From positions 126,127-190,126 of the forward strand of contig NZ_RCYZ01000003.1 in assembly GCF_006439025.1 (NCBI RefSeq): a DNA stretch of 64,000 nt, given 5' to 3'. The stretch is from Hymenobacter nivis (GTDB taxonomy: Bacteria; Bacteroidota; Bacteroidia; Cytophagales; Hymenobacteraceae). This document shows positions 34,213 to 42,886 of the stretch, one piece after another (the stretch's first letter is position 1; every line of letters starts with the position of its first letter). Both the position numbers and the translations under genes were made by a program. A model generated the notes under the pieces. The model was not told the origin of the DNA. It worked only from the letters and a program-made list of their open reading frames with translations, and did no database searches.

Positions 34213-35418
34213 GTGGTCCTCACTCCCCGCCAGCTTTTCCTGAAACACCAGGCCCAAACCTCCGATTTTCCGCTGCTGCTAGAAATTGAGCGGGCTGAAG
34301 GCGTGTACATGTACACGCCCGAAGGCCGCCCGATCCTCGACCTGATTTCGGGCATCGGCGTGAGCAACGTGGGCCACCGCCACCCGCGGGTGCTGGCCGC
34401 CATCCACGCCCAGCTCGACAAGTACCTGCACCTGATGGTGTACGGCGAGCTGGTGCAGGCCGTGCCCGCCCAGCTGGCCGAGGCCCTGCACCAAACCCTG
34501 CCCGTGCACCTCGACTCGGTATACTTCACTAACTCGGGCGCCGAGGCCATCGAGGGGGCCCTGAAGCTGGCCAAGCGCCACACCGGCCGCACCGAATTGG
34601 TGTCGTGCATGAACGCCTACCACGGCTCCACGCACGGGGCCCTGTCCATCACCGGCTCCGAAAGCTTCAAGAACAGCTACCGCCCGCTGCTGCCCAACGT
34701 GCGCCACATCCGCCACAACGACTTCGCTGACTTGGCCCTGATTACCGAGCGAACGGCGGCCGTGGTCATCGAAACGGTGCAGGGCGAGGCCGGCGTGCGC
34801 CTGCCCCTGCCCTACTACCTGCCGGCCCTGCGCCGCCGCTGCCGCGAGGTGGGGGCCCTGCTTATCCTCGACGAAATCCAGTGCGGCTACGGGCGCACGG
34901 GCACCATGTGGGCCTTCGAGCAGCACGGCATCGAGCCCGACATCTTGGTGTGTGCCAAGGGCATGGGCGGCGGCATGCCCATCGGGGCGTTCATTTCCAC
35001 CACGGAAATCATGAGCGGCTTCAAGACCAACCCCATCCTGGGGCACTGCACCACCTTTGGGGGCCACCCGGTGAGCTGCGCGGCGGCCCTGGCCACGCTC
35101 CAGGTCATGCAGGACGAAAACCTGGCCGCCGGCGTGGCCGAAAAAGCAGCCCGGTTCAGGGTGCAGCTGCGGCACCCGGCCATCCGGGCGGTGCGCGGCA
35201 GCGGCCTGCTGATGGCGGTGGAATTTGACTCGTTCGACGTGCTCAAGCCCATCATCGACAGGGCCCTGGCGCACGAAAGCATCCTCACCGACTGGTTCCT
35301 GTTCTGCGACAACTCGCTGCGCCTAGCCCCGCCCCTGGTCATCACCGACGCCGAAATTGACGCCGCTTGCGCCGGCCTGCTGCGGGCCATTGAGTTTGTG
35401 GCGGGGGCCGCGGCGTAG
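34213..35418 (+). CDS. Class III (acetylornithine/ornithine-type) aminotransferase
   Basis: PLP-dependent transaminase of 401 aa, aspartate-aminotransferase-fold class III. Visible: LDLISGIGVSNVGHRHPRVL, YFTNSGAEAIEGALKLAKR (cofactor phosphate loop), VIETVQGEAGV, LLILDEIQCGYGRTG (the cofactor Asp) and the PLP-binding Lys in CAKGMGGGMPIGAF. Members include ArgD, RocD and GabT, and I cannot tell which from sequence. No arginine genes lie near. No ATG precedes the conserved start; GTG 34213 (VVLTPRQL) is chosen. The LytTR gene is convergent, its stop three bases away, so the two 3' ends are packed tightly. Confidence 0.9.
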   Translation: MVLTPRQLFLKHQAQTSDFPLLLEIERAEGVYMYTPEGRPILDLISGIGVSNVGHRHPRVLAAIHAQLDKYLHLMVYGELVQAVPAQLAEALHQTLPVHLDSVYFTNSGAEAIEGALKLAKRHTGRTELVSCMNAYHGSTHGALSITGSESFKNSYRPLLPNVRHIRHNDFADLALITERTAAVVIETVQGEAGVRLPLPYYLPALRRRCREVGALLILDEIQCGYGRTGTMWAFEQHGIEPDILVCAKGMGGGMPIGAFISTTEIMSGFKTNPILGHCTTFGGHPVSCAAALATLQVMQDENLAAGVAEKAARFRVQLRHPAIRAVRGSGLLMAVEFDSFDVLKPIIDRALAHESILTDWFLFCDNSLRLAPPLVITDAEIDAACAGLLRAIEFVAGAAA

Positions 35419-35421
35419 GCC

Positions 35422-36159
35422 CTACAGCACGCCTTTGTCGGTCATTTGGCGGATGGTTTCGCGGTAGTTGATGCCTACGGGGACTTCCATGCCGTTCACG
35501 ATTTCGATGGTGTTGCCGTGGATGGCCTTGATGGCGGCTTTCTGCACGAGGTACGAGCGGTTCACGCGCAGGAAATCAGCGGCGTCGAGCAGTTCCGCCA
35601 TCTTGGTCATGGTCATGTGCGCGACGACGACTTCAGCTTTCGTGTAAATTTTGAGGTAGTCCTTCATGCCTTCCACGAACAGCACGTCGTCGACGGACAC
35701 GCGCAGGAACTTCTTGTTTTCCTTGATGAGCAGCATGCGCTGGCGCTCGGCCGGGGGCCCCGGCGGCGGCTCGGGGGCCCCGGCGGGCGCTAGCTGCTGG
35801 CGCGCCTTGCCAATGGCCCGCGCAAACCGCTCGAAGGTGATGGGCTTGAGCAGAAAATCCACCGCGTCGTACTCAAAGCCCTGCACGGCGTACTCGGAGT
35901 AGGCGGTGGTGAAGATGACGGCCGGCCGCCAGCGCGTGAACGTGTTGAGGAACTCCAAGCCGTTCATTTCCGGCATGTTCACGTCGAGCAGCACCAAGTC
36001 GGGCCGCAGCGCCTCCACCCGGGCCAGGGCCTCCACGGCGTTGTCGAAGGTGGCCAGCAGCGCCACGAAGCCGAGGCGGCCGAGGTACTTCTGGAGCAGC
36101 TCCTGGGCCAGGGGCTCGTCGTCGATGATGACGCAGGTCAGCCGTTGTGCGGGGGCCAT
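35422..36159 (-). CDS. LytTR-family response regulator
   Basis: Response regulator of 245 aa. The receiver spans about 6-125 with acidic pocket IIDDEP and phosphorylatable D59 in VLLDVNMPEMNG, followed by TAYSEYAVQGFEYDAVDFLLKPI. The C-terminal LytTR DNA-binding domain spans about 145-240 (FLRVSVDDVLFVEGMKDYLK and FLRVNRSYLV). These regulators bind direct-repeat DNA through LytTR. It overlaps the 3' end of the histidine kinase gene by 22 bases, so the two form one translationally coupled pair with the TonB receptor upstream. The class III aminotransferase gene ends only three bases from its stop. Confidence 0.94.
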   Translation of the reverse strand: MAPAQRLTCVIIDDEPLAQELLQKYLGRLGFVALLATFDNAVEALARVEALRPDLVLLDVNMPEMNGLEFLNTFTRWRPAVIFTTAYSEYAVQGFEYDAVDFLLKPITFERFARAIGKARQQLAPAGAPEPPPGPPAERQRMLLIKENKKFLRVSVDDVLFVEGMKDYLKIYTKAEVVVAHMTMTKMAELLDAADFLRVNRSYLVQKAAIKAIHGNTIEIVNGMEVPVGINYRETIRQMTDKGVL

Positions 36160-37265
36160 AGGCGGAGCAGGATGTCGAATTGGGTGGCGGTGTGGCTGGT
36201 TTGCAGCGAGTAGGCACCGGGGTACAGGAGGTCGAGCCGGCGGCGGGTGTTGCGGGTGCCGATGCCCTCGCGGACGTCGGCGCCCGCCTGCACCGGCCGG
36301 GCGTTGGCCACCGCGAAGCAGAACGTGCCCAGCTCGTCACGGTAGGCGCGGATGCGCACCCAGGCATCGTGGCGCAATTTATCCACGCCGTGCTTCACGG
36401 CATTTTCTACGAAGTTGATGAGCAGCAGCGGCGGGATGCGCTGGGGCCCCAAATCGGGCGCAATTTCCAGCTCCACTTCCAACCGCCGCCGGTGCCGAAT
36501 CTGCTGGATTTCGATGTAGTTCTGGATGAAGGCCAGCTCCTTGGCTACGTCCACTTCGGTGGTGGCGGCGTCGTACAGCGCGTAGCGCATCATGTCGGAG
36601 AGCGACACGATGATGAATGCGGCGGTCTTGTCCTTGTCCTCAATCAGCGAGTACACGCTGTTCAGGGTATTAAACAGAAAGTGCGGGTTGATTTGCGCCC
36701 GCAGGAATTCCAGCTCCAGCTTCAGGTTGTCTTTTTCGAGGGCAATGGCCTTGATACGCGACCGAGCAGCCCAGCGCCCCAGCTTGATAATGACGGGAAT
36801 GAACAAGCCAATGTTCAGTTGCAGGAAGTGCAGGTAAAAGGCATTCCTGTCGTACAAAAATGTCCAGGGGCCCTTTACAGAAATGCCTTTTACGATGTTA
36901 TGAAAATAGGTCGGCAGCTTCGGTACGGTGTCGTTGATGTAGTTGTACAAGTAATAGGAAACCAGGTCATAGCTCACTATGGTGAGGCACCACGCGGTTG
37001 CTACCAGCAGCAGTTTCAGCAGCGGGGAGTACGCGCGGTGGAGGACGTACATCGTGGCGTAAAACGCCCCGGCGATGACCCCCCATTTGCTTAGGGCAAT
37101 AAGCACTGTGCTGCGGGGGTGCTCGTCGCCGGTAAACCACCGGCTTTGGTAGAAATAAAGGCAGTACAGCGCCGCCCAGAAGGCAACGTGCAACAGCACC
37201 GTCGCGCGCCGGCTGGTATTAATGCCCAACAGGATATTTGCAAAACCCGCCGATGTTTTCGACAT
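36138..37265 (-). CDS. LytS/YehU-type sensor histidine kinase
   Basis: Membrane histidine kinase of 375 aa. About four N-terminal hydrophobic segments (starting LLHVAFWAALYCLYFYQ) are followed by the His_kinase domain with LRAQINPHFLFNTLNSVYSL, the His being the phosphorylation site, and a HATPase with LLINFVENAVKHGVDK and GIGTRNTRRRL. These are the marks of the LytS/YehU type that pairs with LytTR regulators. There is no large periplasmic domain, so sensing is likely by the membrane segment. Start ATG 37265 is chosen; an upstream extension to 37424 is Ala/Gly-rich and implausible. It is codirectional with the TonB receptor gene. Confidence 0.92.
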   Translation of the reverse strand: MSKTSAGFANILLGINTSRRATVLLHVAFWAALYCLYFYQSRWFTGDEHPRSTVLIALSKWGVIAGAFYATMYVLHRAYSPLLKLLLVATAWCLTIVSYDLVSYYLYNYINDTVPKLPTYFHNIVKGISVKGPWTFLYDRNAFYLHFLQLNIGLFIPVIIKLGRWAARSRIKAIALEKDNLKLELEFLRAQINPHFLFNTLNSVYSLIEDKDKTAAFIIVSLSDMMRYALYDAATTEVDVAKELAFIQNYIEIQQIRHRRRLEVELEIAPDLGPQRIPPLLLINFVENAVKHGVDKLRHDAWVRIRAYRDELGTFCFAVANARPVQAGADVREGIGTRNTRRRLDLLYPGAYSLQTSHTATQFDILLRLWPPHNG

Positions 37266-37401
37266 AGAGAAAGGACTAACGGGAGGCCCGGCCTGTTGCT
37301 GGCCGCGGCTATTCGCCGGCAAAGCAACGCCCTGAGCGCGGTACGCGGCTCCCGCTAAAGTACTCCCGTTTGCCCCGGGGGCCCCGGCTAGGGCCCCGGG
37401 C

Positions 37402-39837
37402 TCAATTGATGCGGCCTTCTTCATCGCCCGATACGTTGCGGTTTTTGTTGGCGGCCTTCACCTTCTGGTTGCCCAGTTGGTAGGTGAGCGTGGCCACGAA
37501 GTAGTTGGAATCCCAGCGGTAGGTGCTGTTGGTGCGCAGGTTAGCGAACTCGGTGCGCGTGACGGAGCGGGCCGAGCGGAAGATGTCGCTGTAGGTGACG
37601 CGCAGGGCGAGGCGGTCGTCGAGGAACTTCTTTTGGGCCCCCAGGTAGGCCGAGGCCTGGCCGCGGGCCTGCGCCACGCCCCGGGGCATGGGGCTCTGGA
37701 AGTAGCCCGACGCGCTGAGCACCCAGCCGCCCTTTACGGCGAAATCGTTGGCGATGCTGTACACGCCGCCGACGCCCTGCACGGTGCGCGGCGCGTTGGC
37801 CACCGAATTCAGGAAGAACGTGGCGTAGCTGACGTTCAGGGCGTTGGTAATCGTCCACCACTTCCAGGGCGAGTAGGGGGCGGTTACGGTCAGCGTCCAC
37901 TCGCGCTGGCGGTCCAGGTTTTCGGCCCGCGACTGCGTGACGAGCGAGCCGGGGCCCGTGCGCTGCGTCACCCACGAAATCACGTCCGTGGTTTGTGAGT
38001 AGCCCAAGGCAAACACGTAGGCGCTGCGGGCGGTGTAGGTGAAGTCGAGGGCGTGCGCGTACTCGGGGCGCAAAAACGGGTTGCCCTGCGAGTAGGTGTA
38101 CACGTCCTGGAAGTAGATAAACGGGTTGAGGCTCTGGTAGCTGGGCCGCTGGATGCGGCGGCCGTAGGCCAAGCTCACGAAGTCGTTTTTGCCCACCGCC
38201 CGGCTCACCAGCGCCGACGGGAAGAGGCTGGTGTAGTGCCGCGCGTTTTGCTGGCCGGTGGTGCGCAGCTCGCCCAGCGAGTTCGTGTTTTCGAGCCGCA
38301 GCCCAAACCGGTAGTCGAGCCCGTAGCGCTTGCCGGCGAAGGTGGCGTAGGCCGCCGACACGTTTTCGCGGTACGTGAAGTAATTGGTGCGGCCCGCGTC
38401 GTTTTGCCACTCGCCGGTTTGCAGCAGCTCGTAGCGGGCGTCGTTTTCCGAGGCCACGTAGCTGTGCTTGGCGCCCAGCCCGAGGGTGCCGCCGCCCAGC
38501 CGCCGCTCGTAGTCCACCTGCCCGGCCACGATGCGGATGCCCGTGGGCAGGTAGTTGCGCAGCTGCAGGCCGCGGTCCGGCACGGGGCCCTGGGCGGTAT
38601 AAAAAGTGTTGGTAATCTGGTTTTCGCCCGCCGATTGGTAGCGCGAAACATCCAAGTCGGCGGTGAGCGTGCTGGCCGAATCCAAGGTTTGCTTGAGCCC
38701 CAGGTTGCCCGAGAACTGGGTGGAATTATAGGCGGTGTTGGTTTGGCTGTCGAGCGTGGAATCGGCGGGGGCCCCGGGGCCGCGCAGCAGCTGGGTGGCG
38801 GCGCTGGTGACGCTGGTGCGGTCGGTGCGCAGGCCGCGCAGGTACAGGTTGAGGGCGGTGCGGGGCCCCACTTGCCAGTCGAGGCCGGCCTTCACGTTGT
38901 GCGCCAGCTGGCGGGTGGGCGTGGCCGAGGTCAGCAAGTGGGTGGCCGTCACGTCGGCGCCGGGGCCCCCGAGGTAGTCAATCTGCGACTCGTCGCTCAC
39001 CCGGGTTTGGCGGCCGGCCAGGTTGTAGCCGCCGTACAGGGCCAGGGCCCCGGCCTTGTGGTTGAGGGAAAGGCCGGCGGTTTGGCGGCTGTTGGTGGTG
39101 CCGCCCGCGCCCAGCGTCAGGCTGCCCTTGGTGCCGTTCTGGAGGCTTTTTTTGGTGACGATGTTCACCACGCCGCCGGGGCCCTCGGCGTCGTACTTGG
39201 CGCCGGGGCTGGTAATCAGCTCCACCTTTTGCAGCTCCTGGCTGGGCATGCCCTTGAGGAACACGGCCAAATCGGCGGCCGACATGTAGGTGCGCTTGCC
39301 GTCCACCACCACCAGCGTGCCCTTACCGTTCAGCGACACCGTTTCCGTGCGCGGGTCCACGTACACGCCGGGCGCGCGGGCCAGCACCTCCAGGGCGGTG
39401 TAGCCGGCGGCGAGCGGCGTGCTGGCCACGTCCATCACCAAGCGGTCGGGCAGCTGGGTGATGCGTGGGCGCAGGGCCGTCACCTGCACCTCGCCCAGCT
39501 GCTGGGGCGCCGGGCGCAGCACCAGCTGCACGGGCGCCGGCGGGGCCCCGGCGGCCACCGCCAGCCGCTGCGTGCCGGGCAGCCAGCCCACAAACGAGGC
39601 CCGCAGCCGGTAGGGCCCCGGCGCCACGCCGCGCAGCACAAAGGCGCCAGCGGCGTCGGCCACGGTGGCCTGCACGCCGCTCGAATCTTGGGCGCTGAGC
39701 AGCACCACGGTGGCAAATTCCACGGGCTGCCGGGCGGCGTTTAGCACGGTGCCGCGCACGTCCACGCCCTGGGCCCAGCCCACGGCAGCAGTTTTCCACA
39801 GAATAAAAAAGAGGAGCGTAGAGATTCGAAGCCGCAT
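37402..39837 (-). CDS. Outer-membrane TonB-dependent receptor (OMP beta-barrel family 3 type)
   Basis: Protein of 811 aa with a signal peptide (about 1-23, ending GWAQ). A carboxypeptidase-regulatory-like domain follows (VDVRGTVLNAARQPVEFATV, about 25-115), then a plug-like segment (LPDRLVMDVASTPLAAGYTA, EVLARAPGVYVDPRTETVSL, TYMSAADLAVFLKGMPSQEL, KYDAEGPGGVVNIVTKKS) and a long beta-barrel. This is the layout of the OMP_b-brl_3 family in Bacteroidota, whose cargo is usually unknown. Start ATG 39837 gives a proper signal. It is codirectional with the LytS/LytTR genes downstream (136-base gap), which suggests shared control rather than direct SusCD-type use. No SusD partner is present. Confidence 0.88.
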   Translation of the reverse strand: MRLRISTLLFFILWKTAAVGWAQGVDVRGTVLNAARQPVEFATVVLLSAQDSSGVQATVADAAGAFVLRGVAPGPYRLRASFVGWLPGTQRLAVAAGAPPAPVQLVLRPAPQQLGEVQVTALRPRITQLPDRLVMDVASTPLAAGYTALEVLARAPGVYVDPRTETVSLNGKGTLVVVDGKRTYMSAADLAVFLKGMPSQELQKVELITSPGAKYDAEGPGGVVNIVTKKSLQNGTKGSLTLGAGGTTNSRQTAGLSLNHKAGALALYGGYNLAGRQTRVSDESQIDYLGGPGADVTATHLLTSATPTRQLAHNVKAGLDWQVGPRTALNLYLRGLRTDRTSVTSAATQLLRGPGAPADSTLDSQTNTAYNSTQFSGNLGLKQTLDSASTLTADLDVSRYQSAGENQITNTFYTAQGPVPDRGLQLRNYLPTGIRIVAGQVDYERRLGGGTLGLGAKHSYVASENDARYELLQTGEWQNDAGRTNYFTYRENVSAAYATFAGKRYGLDYRFGLRLENTNSLGELRTTGQQNARHYTSLFPSALVSRAVGKNDFVSLAYGRRIQRPSYQSLNPFIYFQDVYTYSQGNPFLRPEYAHALDFTYTARSAYVFALGYSQTTDVISWVTQRTGPGSLVTQSRAENLDRQREWTLTVTAPYSPWKWWTITNALNVSYATFFLNSVANAPRTVQGVGGVYSIANDFAVKGGWVLSASGYFQSPMPRGVAQARGQASAYLGAQKKFLDDRLALRVTYSDIFRSARSVTRTEFANLRTNSTYRWDSNYFVATLTYQLGNQKVKAANKNRNVSGDEEGRIN

Positions 39838-39965
39838 AACGTCGCTGAATAGGTTCGCAGCGAAGTACCGGGGCCCCGGGGCCGGGCCGAAATTTTTTCG
39901 ACCAGCTCGCGCCGGCTGTAGACGTACTCGACGGCGGGGGCCCCTTGATGCGGGGGGCTGGGCAC

Positions 39966-40015
39966 AAAAAAGCCCGGTTTGCGCGGGCCGTTTAGGGCCC
40001 CGGCGCAAACCGGGC
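39966..40015 (-). terminator. Intrinsic terminator of the TerB-like gene
   Basis: A 13-bp perfect stem, 39972-39984 with 40003-40015, encloses an 18-nt loop. Six A at 39966-39971 give a T6 tail on the reverse strand, placing the terminator just downstream of the TerB-like gene. Confidence 0.85.
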
Positions 40016-40035
40016 ACTGCCAACCAGGCCGGTGC

Positions 40036-40482
40036 TTATTTAGCGGGCAAGTCGTTGTAGTTCAAGAACTGCAGGCTCTCTTCCTTGATGCGGTCTTCGG
40101 GCAGCCCGTCCTTCACGCCCTGCGAGATTTTGCGCACCAGCACCCCCACAATGGCCTTGCGGAAGCCCAGCTTCTCGGCCATCCCAATGCAGAAATCCAT
40201 CTCGTTCTCGTCCACCACGCCGTCGGAGAGCATCATGTCCACAAGGTCAAAAATCTGGTCAAATCGCTCCGAATCGGTGGTGGGCAGGTCGGACACGCCG
40301 TTGGTGTTGCCGGCCACAATTTTGCGCACGTCGGAGGCGCCCATCCCGTTTTTCTTGCCCACCGTGATGATGAAACTCATCTCGCGGTCGTCGATGTGGC
40401 CGTCGGCTTTGGCCAAGGCCGCGAGGTTGCAGAGGTGGCCTTTGATTTTTTTGGCCTGCTCATTTTCGAAAAAACCGAACAT
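40036..40482 (-). CDS. TerB-like protein
   Basis: Cytoplasmic helical protein of 148 aa of the TerB-like fold. Two acidic pairs typical of the family are visible: AALAKADGHIDDREMSFI and MMLSDGVVDENEMDFC, which bind metal or mediate contacts in TerB. It is shorter than most tellurite-resistance operon members and lacks TerC, TerD or TerA neighbours, so a tellurite role is not supported. In Bacteroidota, stand-alone TerB-like proteins are common and uncharacterised. An intrinsic terminator follows at 39966. The start ATG 40482 is 233 bases from the pfkA start on the other strand. Confidence 0.8.
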   Translation of the reverse strand: MFGFFENEQAKKIKGHLCNLAALAKADGHIDDREMSFIITVGKKNGMGASDVRKIVAGNTNGVSDLPTTDSERFDQIFDLVDMMLSDGVVDENEMDFCIGMAEKLGFRKAIVGVLVRKISQGVKDGLPEDRIKEESLQFLNYNDLPAK

Positions 40483-40715
40483 GGGACGATAAATTAAGGG
40501 TAGGACGCGGGTGGGAAGCGAGTTTTGGCAGTTGCCGACGGTAAGTTACAGGAATTTACCGAATTTTTATATCTCTTTTGGCAAAATACCGGCGGCCAGG
40601 GCCCCTGGGCCGGACGGGGTTGCTAACGGCAAAAAGCTAGGTTTGTTCCGCTGAAACGCGCACCTTTGCGCGGTTTGCACTGAAAAAGGGGCGAAACAGG
40701 ATTTTTCGAATTATT

Positions 40716-41687
40716 ATGAAGCGAATCGGAGTTTTTACCAGCGGTGGCGACTCGCCGGGCATGAACGCGTGCATCCGCGCGGTGGTGCGCACGGCCACCT
40801 ATCACGGCATTGAGGTATACGGCATCATGCGCGGCTACTCGGGCATGATGCGGGGCGAATTTGTGAAGTTGGACTCGGCCTCCGTATCGAACACCGTGCA
40901 GAAAGGCGGCACCATCCTCAAGTCGGCCCGCAGCCACTCGTTCCGCACCAAGGAAGGCCGCCAACAGGCATTCGATCAGCTTGTTAACAACGGCATTGAG
41001 GGCCTGGTGGCCATCGGCGGCAACGGCACCTTCACCGGAGCCATGGTCTTCGAGCAGGAGTTCGGCATTCCCACGGTGGGGGCCCCGGGCACCATCGACA
41101 ACGACCTCTACGGCACGGACTACACCATCGGCTACGATACGGCCGTGAACACGGCCCTGGAGTGCGTGGACAAAATCCGCGACACGGCCGACTCGCACGA
41201 CCGCTGCTTTTTCATCGAGGTGATGGGCCGCGACTCGGGCTACATTGCCATTCCGTGCGCCATCGGCGGCGGGGCCGAAATCGTGATGGTGCCCGAAACG
41301 CAGATGAGCGTGGAGGCCGCCATCGAAACGCTGCGCAGCGGCTGGCAGCGCCACAAAACCTCGTTCATCGTCATCGTGGCCGAGGGCGACGTGGAGGGCA
41401 ACGCCCACCACGTGGCGGCCCACGTCAAGGCCGCCATCCCGCAGCTCGACACCCGCGTGACCGTCATCGGCCACATCCAGCGCGGGGGCTCCCCCACCGC
41501 CGCCGACCGCCTGCTGGGCTCGCAAATCGGCATCGCCGCCGTTGAGGGCCTCATGAACGGCATGAAGAACGTGATGGCCGGCATCATCGACCGCAAGCTG
41601 GTCTACACGCCGTTCATCGACACCATCAGCAAGAAAAAGCCCATCAACCAGAGCTTCATGCGCATGGTGGAGATTTTGAGCGTGTAG
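40716..41687 (+). CDS. pfkA: ATP-dependent 6-phosphofructokinase
   Basis: Glycolytic kinase of 323 aa, converting fructose-6-phosphate to fructose-1,6-bisphosphate. The order of motifs is normal: MKRIGVFTSGGDSPGMNA, APGTIDNDLYGTDYTIGYDTA, VEVMGRDSGYIA, GHIQRGGSPTAADR. An oddity: the nucleotide-metal motif normally written IGGDG reads AIGGNGTF, so the Asp equivalent to E. coli D103 is Asn at residue 103 (AAC at 41022-41024). Whether this changes the metal or donor use is not known. The stop codon lies within a long hairpin shared with the convergent miaA gene. Start ATG 40716. Confidence 0.93.
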   Translation: MKRIGVFTSGGDSPGMNACIRAVVRTATYHGIEVYGIMRGYSGMMRGEFVKLDSASVSNTVQKGGTILKSARSHSFRTKEGRQQAFDQLVNNGIEGLVAIGGNGTFTGAMVFEQEFGIPTVGAPGTIDNDLYGTDYTIGYDTAVNTALECVDKIRDTADSHDRCFFIEVMGRDSGYIAIPCAIGGGAEIVMVPETQMSVEAAIETLRSGWQRHKTSFIVIVAEGDVEGNAHHVAAHVKAAIPQLDTRVTVIGHIQRGGSPTAADRLLGSQIGIAAVEGLMNGMKNVMAGIIDRKLVYTPFIDTISKKKPINQSFMRMVEILSV

Positions 41688-41791
41688 GTTTTATAGGGGA
41701 AGAGGGTGTGGGGGTAGGAGGGTAAGAGTTGCGCAACAAGCGAAAAACTCCTACCCTCCTACCCCCACACCCTCTTCCCCTATAAAACCTA
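41685..41791. terminator. Long 46-bp hairpin between pfkA and miaA, carrying both stop codons
   Basis: The left arm 41685-41730 and right arm 41746-41791 are complementary at 45 of 46 positions, with a 15-nt loop. The arms begin TAGGTTTTATAGGGGAAGAG and are purine-rich. The arm ends contain the stop of pfkA (41685-41687) and the stop of miaA (41789-41791). It should end transcripts in both directions, although it has no clear T-run outside the stem. Confidence 0.85.
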
Positions 41792-42721
41792 CCCCAGCTC
41801 CACCCACTGGTAGGCCGCGTCGCGGCGCAGCCACGTGAGCTGGCGCTTGGCGTAGCGGCGGGTGTTGCGCTGGAGCAGGCGCACGGCCTCGTCCCAGTCG
41901 TATTCGCCGTCGAGGAAGCCGAAGATTTCCTGGTAGCCCACGGTTTGCAGGGCGGGGCGGGCGCGCTGGGGCAGCAGGCCAGTTACCTCGGCTAGCAGGC
42001 CGTCGGCCAGCATGTTGTCCACGCGCTGGTTGATGCGCTCGTAGAGCACGTTCCGTTCGCGGGTGAGGGCTACTTTGACGACCCGGAAGGGCCGGGCGGC
42101 GTCGCGGGCGGCCGTGTCGTGGGTATGGTAGCTGGAGAAAGGGCGGCCCGTGCCGCGGGTAATTTCCAGGGCCCTGAGCACGCGCTGGGGGTTTTGCGGG
42201 TCGATGCGGGCGTGGGCCACGGGGTCGGTGGCGGCCAGCTCGGCCACCAGGGGCCCCAGGCCGTGGGCCCCCAGCTCGGCTTGCAGCTGGGCGCGCACCT
42301 CGGGCAGCACGCCGGGCAGCTCATCGAGGCCATCGGTCACAGCTTGCACGTACAGCCCCGAGCCGCCGGTGAGGATGACCACGGGGTGCGTTTGGAACAG
42401 CGCGTCGAGCGTGGCCAGCGCATCGGCGGCAAACCGGCCGGCGCTGTATTCTTCGGCAACGCTATGGCTGTCAACAAAATGATGCGGCACGCCGTCCATC
42501 TCGGCCGGCGTGGGCTTGGCCGTGCCGATGCTCATCTCGCGGAAAAACTGGCGCGAGTCGGCCGACACGATTTCGGTGCCGAAGTGCTGGGCCAGGCGCA
42601 CGCACAGGGCCGTTTTGCCCACCGCCGTGGGCCCGGCCACCACCAGCAGCACCGGGCGCGCATCATCGGCCCGGGGCCCCAATTGGGCCAGAATATCGGC
42701 GGGCAGTAAGTCAGTTAGCAA
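41789..42721 (-). CDS. miaA: tRNA dimethylallyltransferase
   Basis: Enzyme of 310 aa that attaches a dimethylallyl group to N6 of A37 in tRNAs reading UNN codons. P-loop VAGPTAVGKTALCVRLA, then TEIVSADSRQFFREMSIGTAKP (catalytic Asp), PHHFVDS, and TGGSGLYVQAV; the tail RNTRRYAKRQLTWLRRD is the normal family end. Length is typical. The start is probably TTG 42721, as no ATG precedes the P-loop in a good place. It is convergent with pfkA, and its stop codon lies inside the 41685-41791 hairpin. An interspersed palindrome lies just upstream. Confidence 0.95.
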   Translation of the reverse strand: MLTDLLPADILAQLGPRADDARPVLLVVAGPTAVGKTALCVRLAQHFGTEIVSADSRQFFREMSIGTAKPTPAEMDGVPHHFVDSHSVAEEYSAGRFAADALATLDALFQTHPVVILTGGSGLYVQAVTDGLDELPGVLPEVRAQLQAELGAHGLGPLVAELAATDPVAHARIDPQNPQRVLRALEITRGTGRPFSSYHTHDTAARDAARPFRVVKVALTRERNVLYERINQRVDNMLADGLLAEVTGLLPQRARPALQTVGYQEIFGFLDGEYDWDEAVRLLQRNTRRYAKRQLTWLRRDAAYQWVELG

Positions 42722-42757
42722 TGAACAGGTGGCAAGGAGTAAGTAACAATGAGACAG

Positions 42758-42844
42758 TCATGCAGCGCGCAGCGACGCATCTTCCTAGCGGTAACAATCA
42801 GGATTAGTAACGCGAAATAGATGCTTCGCTGCGCGCTGCATGAC
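42758..42844. repeat. Intergenic palindromic repeat, GTCATGC...GCATCT family
   Basis: The left arm 42758-42783 starts GTCATGCAGCGCGCAGCG and ends GCATCT; the right arm 42819-42844 is its inverse with one mismatch. The arms flank a 35-nt spacer. It shares the outer words GTCATGC and GCATCT with the element at 20327. It lies upstream of miaA, between it and the amidase gene end. Confidence 0.7.
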
Positions 42845-42886
42845 GGTCTAGTGGTTCCCCACTTGTACAAAGAAACTGCTCACCGC

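Noticed and set aside
37541..39744. Long frames opposite the TonB receptor gene (563 codons on the plus strand)
   Set aside because: No domain; composition matches antisense reading of high-GC beta-barrel codons.
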